A stretch of 32,470 nucleotides of DNA from NCBI RefSeq assembly GCF_014472395.1, contig NZ_JACSZW010000018.1, forward strand, positions 1 through 32,470, given 5' to 3'. Positions 1-8,479 of this stretch are shown one piece after another (within the stretch, counting starts at the first letter, position 1; each line of letters starts with the position of its first letter). The stretch comes from Pedobacter sp. N36a (GTDB lineage Bacteria; Bacteroidota; Bacteroidia; Sphingobacteriales; Sphingobacteriaceae). The notes below the pieces were generated by a model. It was not told the origin of the DNA, made no database searches, and saw nothing but the letters and a program-made list of their open reading frames with translations. Made by a program: the position numbers and the translations under genes.

Positions 1-149
1 GAACCACCTAAGCTGGAACCCAATACCAGCATACAAGGGATTCTTTTTTGAATAATCCTTAAAATGCGATTATTTCAATCCATCCTAAGCCTTTTTACAA
101 AAACATTAAACGTTTAGGACACTATTGATCAATAACCTCCAGTTGATCC
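1..149. other. Left-edge stretch with no assignable gene
   Basis: The first 55 bases are open in three frames, but none can be assigned. Plus frame 1 ends at a stop at 49-51 and plus frame 2 at 53-55, so either could be the last 16-17 codons of a rightward gene entering from outside. The minus frame reads NPLYAGIGFQLRWF and looks protein-like, but a stop at 70-72 lies just upstream and there is no ATG, so it would need a TTG start. Bases 56-149 hold no open frame of note. They contain a 10-bp palindrome at 107-116 and a weak 6-bp inverted repeat (83-88 with 114-119). Confidence 0.25.
107..116. promoter_or_regulatory. LacI-type operator-like palindrome TAAACGTTTA
   Basis: This is a perfect 10-bp palindrome with the central CG typical of LacI/GalR-family operators. 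The identical 10-mer occurs again at 6702-6711, in front of the phosphohexomutase gene. Here it lies 33 bases past the 3' end of the FAD oxidase gene, with no start codon nearby, so the gene it would control is unclear. It could be chance in AT-rich DNA. Confidence 0.25.
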
Positions 150-1547
150 TTAAAAGATCTTTCCCGGGTTTAGAATCCCCGCAGGATCAAATACCTTTTT
201 AATCCCCCTCATTAAATTCAGGTGGATTTCTGAATACTTAATCGACATAAAGTCTTTCTGCACCAATCCGATCCCATGTTCACCAGAAATCGTCCCACCT
301 AAAGCAGTCGTCAATTCAAAAATCTCCACAATACCATCTTTCAGCTTAGTATGCCAATCTTCATCACTCATTCCGGCTTTAATGATGTTCACATGTAGAT
401 TTCCATCACCAGCATGGCCGTAACATACACTTTCGAAACCATACCTGGAACCGATCTCTTTGATACCATTGATCAATTTCGGCAAGGCTGCACGAGGAAC
501 CACCGTATCTTCTTCTTTATAGATAGAATTAGATTTCACCGATTCCGGCATCACCCTTCTCATGCGCCACAATTCTTCTTTTTGCTGAGCAGTATCAGCA
601 AACAGCACATCCGTACAACCAAACTGCTCTAATACCGCATTCACCTTTTCACAATCCTTGAAAATGCTGTCCATATCATTACCATCAAATTCAATCAAAA
701 GAAAAGCATTGATGCCATCGTTAAGGTCAAACTTGATCTGATCGAATTCAATCACCCATTCCACTCCTTTTCGCTCCATGAACTCTAACGCAGAAGGGAT
801 CACTTCTGCACGGAAAATAGCAGATACTGCAGCACATGCCTGTTCATTTTCAGCAAAAGAAGCCAGCATCAGCACATTGTTTTCTGATCTCGGGATCAAC
901 TTGGTGACGATCTTAGTTACCACCGCCAAAGTTCCCTCTGAACCAATCATTAACTGTGTCAGGTTATAGCCAGAAGCATATTTAAGTGTATTTGCTCCTG
1001 TCCAGATAATTTCACCATTAGGTAAAACCACTTCCAGGTTTAATATATATTCTCTGATCGTACCATATTTGACAACTCTTGGTCCGCCCGAACCATGAGC
1101 CACATTGCCACCTATAAAACAAGAACCTTTACTCGATGGATCAATCGGATAAAGCAAACCTTTCTCCCCCACAGCATCCATAAATTCCTGCGTAATCACG
1201 CCTGGCTCTACAATGGCCTGTAAATTCTCTGTATCAATATCTATGATTTTTTTAAAGCGCTCCATGGATAACAATACGCCGCCAAAAACTGGCAAGGCAG
1301 CGCCACTTAAGCCTGTCCCCCCCCCTCTAGGGGTAACAGGAACCAAATATTGATGGCAAATTTTCAGCAAGGCGGATACAGATTCCGTATCCCTAGGTTT
1401 CACCACTACTTCCGGATAATACTTTAAATCTTCGGTCTCATCATGACAATAAATACTCAAAGTTTCTTCATCAGTAAAAACACTGTCTGCACCAACAGCA
1501 ACTTTAATCAAATCTACCAGCTCGACAGTAATTTTAGTAAATTCCAT
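150..1547 (-). CDS. FAD-linked oxidase, GlcD / D-lactate dehydrogenase family
   Basis: A 465-residue protein of the FAD-binding PCMH (VAO) family, which oxidises 2-hydroxyacids such as glycolate or D-lactate to 2-oxoacids. The N-terminal FAD domain shows the pyrophosphate loop PRGGGTGLSGAA (residues 73-84). The C-terminal FAD-oxidase domain carries YGHAGDGNLHVN (376-387) and SGEHGIG (421-427), signatures of the GlcD/Dld branch, and ends FDPAGILNPGKIF as usual. Length is normal for a stand-alone GlcD-type subunit; no iron-sulfur partner is adjacent. It lies 44 bases downstream of folB on the same strand and may be co-transcribed. The ATG at 1547 is the natural start. The substrate (glycolate, D-lactate or D-2-hydroxyglutarate) cannot be settled from sequence. 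Confidence 0.88.
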   Translation of the reverse strand: MEFTKITVELVDLIKVAVGADSVFTDEETLSIYCHDETEDLKYYPEVVVKPRDTESVSALLKICHQYLVPVTPRGGGTGLSGAALPVFGGVLLSMERFKKIIDIDTENLQAIVEPGVITQEFMDAVGEKGLLYPIDPSSKGSCFIGGNVAHGSGGPRVVKYGTIREYILNLEVVLPNGEIIWTGANTLKYASGYNLTQLMIGSEGTLAVVTKIVTKLIPRSENNVLMLASFAENEQACAAVSAIFRAEVIPSALEFMERKGVEWVIEFDQIKFDLNDGINAFLLIEFDGNDMDSIFKDCEKVNAVLEQFGCTDVLFADTAQQKEELWRMRRVMPESVKSNSIYKEEDTVVPRAALPKLINGIKEIGSRYGFESVCYGHAGDGNLHVNIIKAGMSDEDWHTKLKDGIVEIFELTTALGGTISGEHGIGLVQKDFMSIKYSEIHLNLMRGIKKVFDPAGILNPGKIF

Positions 1548-1591
1548 GATTATAGGTTAAGGATTTTTAAGAAAAAAATAGATAAATTAAA

Positions 1592-1969
1592 TTATTGAGC
1601 TGCTTCATAGCTCAATTCCACAAAAGAATGGCCAATTTCACCAGGCATAGGAGGATTCATTTTCCGAATTCCTACTTTCCCTGTACGCACAAATGGATAA
1701 GTATCAATCACGCGATCTAAAATTCTTCGCACCACGGTCTCCAGCATTTTTTGTGTATTTGCCATTTCTTCCAGCAAAATAGTGTTCAATACTTCATAAT
1801 TCACCGTATGATTCAAATTCTCTGTATCACCCGTATGGACAAAAGTAACCACAACATCTACCATGAAATAAATCCCAGTTAACTGCTCTTCAGGATAATA
1901 CCCGTGAAAAGCATGACATTTTACATCTCTTAACGCAACTGTTTGAATATAGCTTTTAGCATTGCTCAT
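1592..1969 (-). CDS. folB: Dihydroneopterin aldolase
   Basis: A 125-residue FolB, which cleaves 7,8-dihydroneopterin to 6-hydroxymethyl-7,8-dihydropterin and glycolaldehyde in cytosolic folate synthesis. Visible family features are GYYPEEQ with the conserved Glu (E28), NYEVL with the pterin-contacting Tyr (Y58), the LLEEMA / LETVV helix (about 65-80), and RKMNPPMPG with the catalytic Lys (K103). Length is typical (about 120). It is upstream of the FAD oxidase with a 44-base gap and divergent from the acyl-CoA dehydrogenase gene. No other folate gene is in the window. The ATG at 1969 gives the normal N-terminus. Confidence 0.92.
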   Translation of the reverse strand: MSNAKSYIQTVALRDVKCHAFHGYYPEEQLTGIYFMVDVVVTFVHTGDTENLNHTVNYEVLNTILLEEMANTQKMLETVVRRILDRVIDTYPFVRTGKVGIRKMNPPMPGEIGHSFVELSYEAAQ

Positions 1970-1973
1970 TTAA

Positions 1974-1981
1974 CAAAAATA
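1974..1981 (-). promoter_or_regulatory. Possible -7 box for folB (TATTTTTG)
   Basis: Matches the Bacteroidota -7 consensus TAnnTTTG on the minus strand. It is only five bases from the folB ATG, so the transcript would be nearly leaderless. No clear -33 TTTG is seen at the expected distance. Weak. Confidence 0.2.
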
Positions 1982-2042
1982 AATCTTTGAACGGTTATTA
2001 CTAGCCATTCCTTTAAATTATTAAATCATTCCTCGAAATCAT

Positions 2043-2050
2043 TAACTTTG
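2043..2050 (+). promoter_or_regulatory. Probable -7 box (TAACTTTG) for the acyl-CoA dehydrogenase gene
   Basis: Matches the Bacteroidota TAnnTTTG -7 element. It would start transcription near 2057 and leave a leader of about 50 bases before the ATG at 2108. A good -33 TTTG at 19-21 bases upstream is absent. Confidence 0.4.
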
Positions 2051-2107
2051 AAATAAGCCTGATTAAAAAATCAGCTGAGAAACAAAAGACCAAATATCTC
2101 CTAACTT

Positions 2108-3298
2108 ATGAGTAAATCTGCAAAAAAAGACCTCTACGAAGCTCCTGACTATTATCAGTTAGATGAATTACTAAGTGACGAACATAAGCTGATCCGTTCT
2201 TCCGCTAGAGATTGGGTGAAAAAAGAAGTCAGCCCGATCATCGAAGATTATGCACAAAGAGCAGAATTCCCGAAACATCTGATTAAAGGCTTAGGAGAAA
2301 TAGGCGCTTTTGGCCCAACGATTCCTGTGGAATATGGTGGCGCAGGTTTAGATTATATCGCCTACGGGATATTAATGCAGGAAATTGAACGTGGAGACTC
2401 TGGAATCAGGTCTACCGCCTCCGTGCAAGGCTCATTGGTCATGTATCCAATCTTTGCTTATGGCACAGAGGAACAACGTAAAAAATACTTACCAAAATTG
2501 GCAACAGGCGAATTAATGGGCTGCTTTGGACTCACAGAACCAGATCATGGCTCTAATCCTGGTGGAATGGTGACCAATATCAAAGATAAAGGAGATCATT
2601 ACCTGTTAAACGGTGCAAAAATGTGGATTTCTAATGCCCCCTTTGCTGACATTGCGGTGGTTTGGGCAAAAGATGAGTCCGGCAAAATCAGAGGTCTGGT
2701 TGTAGAACGCGGTATGGAAGGTTTTACCACTCCAGAAACCCATAACAAATGGAGTTTAAGGGCTTCTGCAACTGGAGAGCTGGTATTCGACAATGTGAAG
2801 GTTCCTAAAGAAAATATCTTCCCTGACATTACTGGATTAAAAGGACCATTAGGCTGCTTAAATCAGGCGCGCTACGGCATTGCATGGGGAGCATTAGGCG
2901 CTGCTATGGATTGCTATGATACCGCATTGCGTTATTCAAAAGAACGCGTACAATTTGGCAAGCCTATCGGCGGATTCCAGTTGCAGCAGAAAAAACTAGC
3001 AGAAATGGTCACCGAGATTACCAAAGCTCAACTTCTAGTGTGGCGTTTAGGTGTACTTAAAAGCGAGAACCGAGCCACGGCAGAACAGATTTCCATGGCC
3101 AAAAGAAACAGTGTAGAAATCGCATTGGAGATTGCCAGAAATGCGCGTCAGATGCTGGGAGGAATGGGAATTACCGGCGAATACTCGATCATGAGACACA
3201 TGATGAACCTGGAATCCGTGGTTACCTACGAAGGAACTCATGACATCCATCTCCTCATTACCGGAATGGATGTAACGGGAATAAATGCCTTCAAATAG
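2108..3298 (+). CDS. Acyl-CoA dehydrogenase, glutaryl-CoA dehydrogenase type
   Basis: A 396-residue FAD enzyme of the acyl-CoA dehydrogenase family. The best match by motif is glutaryl-CoA dehydrogenase, which oxidises and decarboxylates glutaryl-CoA to crotonyl-CoA in lysine/tryptophan breakdown. The FAD/substrate signature CFGLTEPDHGSNPGGM and the adjacent NGAKMWISNAP are present, as are ARYGIAWGALGAA, MLGGMGITGEY and YEGTHDIH; the Glu of the last motif (E375) is the expected catalytic base. Full length, ATG start at 2108. No electron-transfer flavoprotein gene is nearby. It is followed after 86 bases by a small START-like gene on the same strand, which has its own likely promoter. Confidence 0.85.
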   Translation: MSKSAKKDLYEAPDYYQLDELLSDEHKLIRSSARDWVKKEVSPIIEDYAQRAEFPKHLIKGLGEIGAFGPTIPVEYGGAGLDYIAYGILMQEIERGDSGIRSTASVQGSLVMYPIFAYGTEEQRKKYLPKLATGELMGCFGLTEPDHGSNPGGMVTNIKDKGDHYLLNGAKMWISNAPFADIAVVWAKDESGKIRGLVVERGMEGFTTPETHNKWSLRASATGELVFDNVKVPKENIFPDITGLKGPLGCLNQARYGIAWGALGAAMDCYDTALRYSKERVQFGKPIGGFQLQQKKLAEMVTEITKAQLLVWRLGVLKSENRATAEQISMAKRNSVEIALEIARNARQMLGGMGITGEYSIMRHMMNLESVVTYEGTHDIHLLITGMDVTGINAFK

Positions 3299-3362
3299 TA
3301 GGAATTATTCTATAAACTGATTTTAAACCGCATAAAAGGACGATTTTCCTTGCTTATTTGGA

Positions 3363-3370
3363 TATATTTG
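3363..3370 (+). promoter_or_regulatory. Probable -7 box (TATATTTG) for the START-like gene
   Basis: Exact TAnnTTTG match 14 bases before the ATG at 3385, giving a short leader of about 8 bases. A -33 TTTG at the ideal spacing is not evident. Confidence 0.4.
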
Positions 3371-3384
3371 CATTTTAACAGCGC

Positions 3385-3768
3385 ATGAAGACATTTAAAA
3401 AATATTACCAGCTGCCTGCACCTCCTGAAGAAGTGTATTTAGCAATGACAAAAGCACAAAGTATCCAACTCTGGACTGGCGCAGAAGTAGAATTCACAGA
3501 AGAACCAGGCACAGAATTTTCTTTCTGGGATGGCGATATCGTAGGTAAAAACCTGGAATTCGAACCCGGCAAAAAACTAGTTCAGCAATGGTATTTCGGA
3601 GAAGACAACGAGCCCTCTATCGTGACCATTAAATTCCATGAAGATAAAAAAGGAACTTCTCTTGAGTTCGTGCAGACGAATATTCCTGATGAAGACTATG
3701 ATGATTTCACTGCTGGATTAACAGAATATTACTTTGGAGGCCTGATCGACTTTTTCGAAGAAGACTAG
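3385..3768 (+). CDS. START-like / AHSA1-type SRPBCC protein
   Basis: A 127-residue single-domain protein of the SRPBCC (Bet v 1-like) superfamily, resembling the C-terminal domain of the Hsp90 co-chaperone Aha1. It has the opening FKKYYQLPAPPEEVYLAMT, the aromatic pocket segment IQLWTG, then GTEFSFWDGDIVGKN and a later LVQQWYFG strand, ending in an acidic helix. Proteins of this fold bind hydrophobic ligands, but the ligand and role are unknown. It is probably its own transcription unit: a -7 box precedes it and a strong hairpin follows. Confidence 0.75.
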   Translation: MKTFKKYYQLPAPPEEVYLAMTKAQSIQLWTGAEVEFTEEPGTEFSFWDGDIVGKNLEFEPGKKLVQQWYFGEDNEPSIVTIKFHEDKKGTSLEFVQTNIPDEDYDDFTAGLTEYYFGGLIDFFEED

Positions 3769-3819
3769 GCATAAAACAGAACTGGAAGCGCATCCTGAAT
3801 AACCGCAGGAAAGCCCATA

Positions 3820-3870
3820 AAAAAAGCTTGTTGAAACCATGGAATCTCCAGCGTTTCAACAAGCTTTTTT
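3820..3870. terminator. Bidirectional terminator hairpin
   Basis: Perfect 18-bp arms at 3820-3837 and 3853-3870, whose outer ends are a run of A and a run of T. The loop holds a smaller 4-bp stem. It lies between two convergent genes (START-like on plus, lysA on minus) and can serve both. Confidence 0.9.
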
Positions 3871-3886
3871 AATATATAAAGATAAC

Positions 3887-5044
3887 TTATGCTTCTGTAT
3901 CGTAAACAGAAACGATGTTTTCTCTTAAATTGTAATGCGAAGCCATTACCTCTCCATAGGCACCTGTACTACGTAAAGCGATCAAATCCCCACGGAAAGT
4001 TTCCGGAAGCTCTACTTCTTTACCAAAACAATCGGTGCTCTCACAGATTGGCCCTACTACATCATATTTTACGGCATCTGCAACATCAAGCTTAGAGATG
4101 TTCTCAATTTTATGGTAAGCCTGATATAAAGCAGGTCTCATCAATTCTGTCATTCCAGCATCTAAAATGATGAAGTTCTTTTTCTTTCCATTTTTCACAT
4201 ACAGCACTCTGCTAATCAATGAAGCGGATTGTCCAACTAATGCTCTTCCCAATTCGAAATGAACCTCCTGGTTAGACCGAACCTCTAAAAATTCCTGGAA
4301 CACTTTAAAGTAAGCTGCGAAATCAGGAATCTGCTGCTCTGGATTGTGGTAATCAATACCCAAACCACCACCAACATTCAATACTTTCACAATAAATCCG
4401 CGCGCTTCAAACCAGGCAGCGAATTCATTTACCCTAACACATAGGTTTTTATAAACGTCTAAATTGGTGATCTGCGAACCAATATGGAAATGCACCCCAA
4501 TAAATTCAAGGCTTGCACTCTCCTTCAAGGTATCCACACAAGCAGGTAAATCCCATGAATTTACACCAAATTTATTCTCATCTAATCCTGTGGTGATGTT
4601 ATGATGCGTGTGTGCATCTACGTTTGGGTTGATACGAATGGCTACTCTTGCTACTTTCCCTTTCTTACCAGCCAGTTCATTGATCACTTCCAATTCCTGG
4701 ATAGACTCTACATTGAAGCAGAAAATATCCTGGTCTAAAGCCTCATTGATTTCTCTGTCTGACTTTCCAACACCTGCAAACACCACTTGTTTCTGATCAA
4801 AGCCTACTTCAATCGCCTTACTCACTTCGCCGCCGCTTACACAGTCGGCCCCAAAACCTACTGCCTTAATTCTTTGTAAAACAGCAGGATTGAAATTTGC
4901 TTTCATAGCATAGTGCACATGAAAATTATATACCTTTGCCGCCGCTGCACAATCATTTAATGTATTTTGCAGCAGGTTAAGGTCGTAATAATAAAAGGGT
5001 GTTTCTAAATTCGCGAAACGTGCTATATCTTTTTCGGAAAACAT
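3887..5044 (-). CDS. lysA: Diaminopimelate decarboxylase
   Basis: LysA, 385 residues, a PLP enzyme that decarboxylates meso-diaminopimelate to L-lysine, the last step of lysine synthesis. The N-terminal barrel carries the PLP lysine in HYAMKAN (K48 from the chosen start), followed by HFHIGSQ, the phosphate-binding GGGLGIDY and, in the C-terminal domain, CESTDCFG with the cysteine that reaches across the dimer interface. The ATG at 5044 is preferred: the open frame extends three codons to a TTG at 5053, but nothing supports that start. It lies downstream of lysC on the same strand, with a small plus-strand gene in the 186-base gap, so the two lysine genes may not share one transcript. Confidence 0.95.
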   Translation of the reverse strand: MFSEKDIARFANLETPFYYYDLNLLQNTLNDCAAAAKVYNFHVHYAMKANFNPAVLQRIKAVGFGADCVSGGEVSKAIEVGFDQKQVVFAGVGKSDREINEALDQDIFCFNVESIQELEVINELAGKKGKVARVAIRINPNVDAHTHHNITTGLDENKFGVNSWDLPACVDTLKESASLEFIGVHFHIGSQITNLDVYKNLCVRVNEFAAWFEARGFIVKVLNVGGGLGIDYHNPEQQIPDFAAYFKVFQEFLEVRSNQEVHFELGRALVGQSASLISRVLYVKNGKKKNFIILDAGMTELMRPALYQAYHKIENISKLDVADAVKYDVVGPICESTDCFGKEVELPETFRGDLIALRSTGAYGEVMASHYNLRENIVSVYDTEA

Positions 5045-5045
5045 A

Positions 5046-5222
5046 ATGTTCAAGTATCTGATTATATTTTTTATTGTTGTTCTGAGTTTTATTTATTTCG
5101 GCAATTACGTCGATTTCAAGAACAACAGATTGAGTAGAAACGAGTACGATAGAAGAGTTAAACTCTTTATCCTACTCGTTGTAATTCTTGTTGCCGCTAT
5201 GATCTGGCTAAGAAAGAGATAA
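5046..5222 (+). CDS. Small two-helix membrane protein
   Basis: A 58-codon open frame, ATG at 5046 and TAA at 5220-5222. The protein begins MFKYLIIFFIVVLSFIYFG (one hydrophobic helix, about residues 4-19), has a polar charged linker with DFKNNRLSRNEYDRRVK (about 23-39), a second helix FILLVVILVAAMIWL (41-55), and ends RKR. The pattern is that of a hairpin inner-membrane protein with positive N- and C-terminal ends. It fills the lysC-lysA gap almost exactly (1 base from the lysA start, 8 bases from the lysC stop) but on the opposite strand. No family is recognised. The main doubt is whether it is expressed. Confidence 0.55.
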   Translation: MFKYLIIFFIVVLSFIYFGNYVDFKNNRLSRNEYDRRVKLFILLVVILVAAMIWLRKR

Positions 5223-5230
5223 ACCCTCTC

Positions 5231-6544
5231 CTATTCAAATAAACGGTTGTGTAAGCTTTTTAAGGCTTCCGTCTTATCATCAGTATTGATCAATAAAGAG
5301 ATGTTGTAATTGCTACCTCCGTAAGAGATCATTCTGATTGGAATGTGTTTGATAGAATCTAAAACTCTTGATGCGAAACCATGCGTCTGCGCGCTGAAAT
5401 CACCAACTACACAAACAATACTTTGGTTCTTATCAATTTCTACTGAACCGAAAGCATGAAGTTCTTCTACAATTTTATCCAGGTTATCGGTAAAATCAAT
5501 GGTTAAGGAAACCGCTACTTCAGAAGTAGTGATCATATCAATTGGTGTTTTATAACGTTCAAAGATTTCAAAAACTCTTCTTAAGAAACCATAAGCCAAT
5601 AGCATACGGCTGGAATGAATTTTAATTGCAGTGATGCCATCTTTAGCTGCGATCGACTTGATCTTTCCTTTTTCACTTTCCGCAGAGATTAAAGTACCGG
5701 CAGCAGTAGGCTCCATGGTATTCAATAACCTTACTGGAATTTTATATTTCTGTGCAGGGAATACCGACTGTGGGTGTAAAATCTTTGCACCAAAATAAGC
5801 AAGCTCCGCAGCTTCGTCAAAAGAAAGGTGAGAAATTGGTTTGGTACCTTTAACAATCCTAGGATCATTGTTGTGCATCCCGTCGATATCTGTCCAGATC
5901 TGAACTTCTTCTGCAAGGATGGCAGCGCCGATTAAAGAAGCGGTATAATCACTTCCACCACGACGCAAGTTATCTACCTCACCAAAGCTATTTCTACAGA
6001 TAAAACCTTGAGTGATGAACAATTTATTTCCTTTATGCTGGTCCAATAAAGGCGTTAAATGCTTCGTGCTATACGGAACATCCGGCTCATTATCTTCATC
6101 AGTTTTCATGAAATCCAATGCTGGAAGCAATACCGATGGTACGCCGATAGATTTCAGGTAAATATGGTATAAAGTGGTCGACAGTAGTTCTCCTTGTGCC
6201 AGCACTACTTTTTCTTCAATTGGGGTGAAAATATCATTCACTAAAGAAGCCAGGAAACCAAAATGGTACTCCACTACTTCTTGTCCTTGTTCGCGAAACT
6301 CTCCTTCAGGTAACAGTTCAATAATGAACTCATTATATTTCTGGTGCAATGCGTTAATTAAGCTTAACGCCACCTGTTTATCCTCCTTTAAAAGTTTGCC
6401 TGAAATTTCCACTAAACTATTGGTTGTACCAGACACGGCTGATAGGACCACAATTTGCTCTTCAGCCGGATTAATAATATCCAGCAACTTTTTCATGCGC
6501 TCAGGGCTTCCTACGGAAGTTCCTCCAAACTTTAATATCTTCAT
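5231..6544 (-). CDS. lysC: Aspartate kinase (monofunctional)
   Basis: A 437-residue aspartate kinase, which phosphorylates L-aspartate to 4-phospho-aspartate at the head of lysine, threonine and methionine synthesis. It opens with KFGGTSVG (residues 4-11), and has RRGGSDYTA and TDIDGMHNNDPR, the substrate and ATP loops of the amino-acid-kinase fold. The last 140 or so residues are two ACT-type domains (from about IKSIAAKDGITAIKI), where end-product amino acids usually bind. There is no fused homoserine dehydrogenase. It is upstream of lysA on the same strand. The ATG at 6544 is clear. Which amino acid inhibits it cannot be told from the sequence. Confidence 0.93.
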   Translation of the reverse strand: MKILKFGGTSVGSPERMKKLLDIINPAEEQIVVLSAVSGTTNSLVEISGKLLKEDKQVALSLINALHQKYNEFIIELLPEGEFREQGQEVVEYHFGFLASLVNDIFTPIEEKVVLAQGELLSTTLYHIYLKSIGVPSVLLPALDFMKTDEDNEPDVPYSTKHLTPLLDQHKGNKLFITQGFICRNSFGEVDNLRRGGSDYTASLIGAAILAEEVQIWTDIDGMHNNDPRIVKGTKPISHLSFDEAAELAYFGAKILHPQSVFPAQKYKIPVRLLNTMEPTAAGTLISAESEKGKIKSIAAKDGITAIKIHSSRMLLAYGFLRRVFEIFERYKTPIDMITTSEVAVSLTIDFTDNLDKIVEELHAFGSVEIDKNQSIVCVVGDFSAQTHGFASRVLDSIKHIPIRMISYGGSNYNISLLINTDDKTEALKSLHNRLFE

Positions 6545-6701
6545 TTAATTGAGGTAAGAATTTTATTTTTTGATAAATTGGCTATATACTTGTATAGTGG
6601 CCGTGAAATTAAAAAAATCGGCGATAATAAACGCTAAATACACAAAATAAAATTTGGAATTCTACATTTTAATCGTATTCTCACAAAACAAGCTGAAAGA
6701 T

Positions 6702-6711
6702 TAAACGTTTA
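6702..6711. promoter_or_regulatory. LacI-type operator-like palindrome TAAACGTTTA
   Basis: Perfect 10-bp palindrome about 35 bases before the ATG of the phosphohexomutase gene, in the 201-base divergent gap with lysC. It is identical to the site at 107-116. A LacI-family regulator gene lies at the other end of the mutase gene, so regulation by it is possible but unproven. The rest of the gap shows only a 5-bp inverted repeat (6582-6597). Confidence 0.35.
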
Positions 6712-6745
6712 TTCCTGCAAGAGTTAAAAAGACAGACACAATCAT

Positions 6746-8479
6746 ATGCAATTAGAAGCAGCAACCCTAAGTACCATCAATCAATGGCTTAACGGCAATT
6801 ACGACAGTAAAACGAAAGAAGAAATCCAACAGCTATTAGATAAAGAAGCTTTTACTGAGCTGACCGACTCTTTTTATAGAAGTTTGGAGTTTGGAACAGG
6901 AGGCCTTCGCGGCATCATGGGTGCCGGTTCTAACAGAATCAACAAGTACACCATTGGAACAGCCACACAAGGGCTTTGCAATTACCTGAACAATAAATAC
7001 CCAAATGAAAAAATCAAAGTAGCCATTGCACACGATAGCCGCAATAACTCTGATTATTTCGCTGGAATCACTGCAGATGTGTTCACGGCAAATGGTATCC
7101 ATGTGTATTTCTTCAAAGCATTGAGACCAACACCAGAGCTTTCCTTCGCAATCAGAGAATTGGGCTGCAAAAGTGGCGTGATGCTTACCGCATCGCATAA
7201 CCCTAAAGAATATAACGGATACAAAGCTTATGGCGCAGACGGTGGACAGTTTACCTCCCCTGACGACACCATGGTGATGGATGAAGTAGCCAAAATCAAA
7301 AATATTGATGAGGTGAAATTTGACCGCATCGAAAGTAACTTTGAACTGATCGGAGAAGAAATTGATCAGTTATACCTGGATAAAATCACTGAATTATCAG
7401 TTTCACCTGAAGCCATTGCACGTCAGAAAGACCTTAAAATCGTCTTCTCTCCTATTCATGGTACAGGAATTACCTTAGTGCCTCAAGCATTGGCGCAATT
7501 CGGTTTCACCAACTTAACACTTGTTGAAGAACAAAGCACACCAGATGGTAATTTCCCAACTGTGGTTTATCCGAACCCAGAAGAAAAAGAAGCATTAACT
7601 TTAGCCCTTAAAAAAGCGGAAGAAATTGATGCAGACCTTGTTCTGGCAACAGATCCGGATGCAGACAGAGTAGGTATCGCGGTAAAAAACAACGACGGGC
7701 AATTCGTATTGCTAAACGGTAATCAAACTGGTAGTCTTTTGATCAATTATCTATTGAGTGCATGGGAAGAAAAAGGAAAACTTACCGGTGATCAATACAT
7801 CGTTAAAACAATCGTAACGACTAACATCATCGAAGAAATCGCTAAAAAGAAAAACGTAACCTTCTACAATACCTTAACCGGATTTAAATTCATCGGACAA
7901 CTGATGACCAGCCTTCAAGGTAAGAAAACCTTTATCGGTGGCGGTGAAGAAAGTTATGGTTACCTGATCGGCGAATTGGTGAGAGATAAAGATGCAGTAG
8001 TTTCCTGTGCTTTCATCGCTGAGATGACCGCTTTCTACAAAGATAAAGGCAGCAGCTTATACAATGCCATGTTAGACATGTATGTAGAATACGGTTTGTA
8101 CAAAGAAGAGCTGGTATCCATCACTAAAAAAGGAAAAACTGGTGCAGAAGAAATTAAAGCGATGATGGAGAAATTCAGAAGTAACCCACCAGCAACACTT
8201 GGAGGTGCTAAAGTCGCTTTATTAAAGGATTACGAACTGGGATTTGAAACTAACCTGATTACCGGTGAGAAAACGAAATTGGACTTCCCTAAATCGGATG
8301 TACTGCAGTTTATCACAGCAGATGGCAGCATTGTTTCCGCAAGACCATCAGGAACTGAGCCTAAGATTAAATTCTATTGCAGCGTAAATACCGCTTTAAA
8401 AGACAAAGCAAGCTTTAAAGAAACTGACGCCCTACTTGGCGACAAGATTAAAGCAGTCATGAAAGATTTAGAGGCTTAA
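6746..8479 (+). CDS. Phosphoglucomutase/phosphomannomutase (alpha-D-phosphohexomutase)
   Basis: A 577-residue phosphohexomutase that interconverts sugar 1- and 6-phosphates through a phosphoserine, linking glycolysis to glycan and nucleotide-sugar synthesis. All four domain signatures are visible: the phosphoserine loop MLTASHNP (S150), the magnesium loop DPDADR (D303, D305, D307), the sugar-specificity loop GGGEESYGY (in the third domain), and the phosphate-binding RPSGTEPK near the C-terminus. The length fits the PgcA-like branch (about 570-580) rather than the 450-residue ManB/GlmM types. The ATG at 6746 is preceded by a purine-rich stretch. Its last codons form half of a palindromic hairpin shared with the converging LacI-type gene. 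Confidence 0.9.
   Translation: MQLEAATLSTINQWLNGNYDSKTKEEIQQLLDKEAFTELTDSFYRSLEFGTGGLRGIMGAGSNRINKYTIGTATQGLCNYLNNKYPNEKIKVAIAHDSRNNSDYFAGITADVFTANGIHVYFFKALRPTPELSFAIRELGCKSGVMLTASHNPKEYNGYKAYGADGGQFTSPDDTMVMDEVAKIKNIDEVKFDRIESNFELIGEEIDQLYLDKITELSVSPEAIARQKDLKIVFSPIHGTGITLVPQALAQFGFTNLTLVEEQSTPDGNFPTVVYPNPEEKEALTLALKKAEEIDADLVLATDPDADRVGIAVKNNDGQFVLLNGNQTGSLLINYLLSAWEEKGKLTGDQYIVKTIVTTNIIEEIAKKKNVTFYNTLTGFKFIGQLMTSLQGKKTFIGGGEESYGYLIGELVRDKDAVVSCAFIAEMTAFYKDKGSSLYNAMLDMYVEYGLYKEELVSITKKGKTGAEEIKAMMEKFRSNPPATLGGAKVALLKDYELGFETNLITGEKTKLDFPKSDVLQFITADGSIVSARPSGTEPKIKFYCSVNTALKDKASFKETDALLGDKIKAVMKDLEA

Noticed and set aside
5045..5053. TTG start for lysA, three codons upstream
   Set aside because: The ATG at 5044 gives a normal LysA N-terminus and TTG has no supporting ribosome-binding site.
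6545..6745. Lysine or other riboswitch leader before lysC
   Set aside because: No conserved riboswitch-like stems or terminator/antiterminator pair are visible; only a 5-bp inverted repeat.
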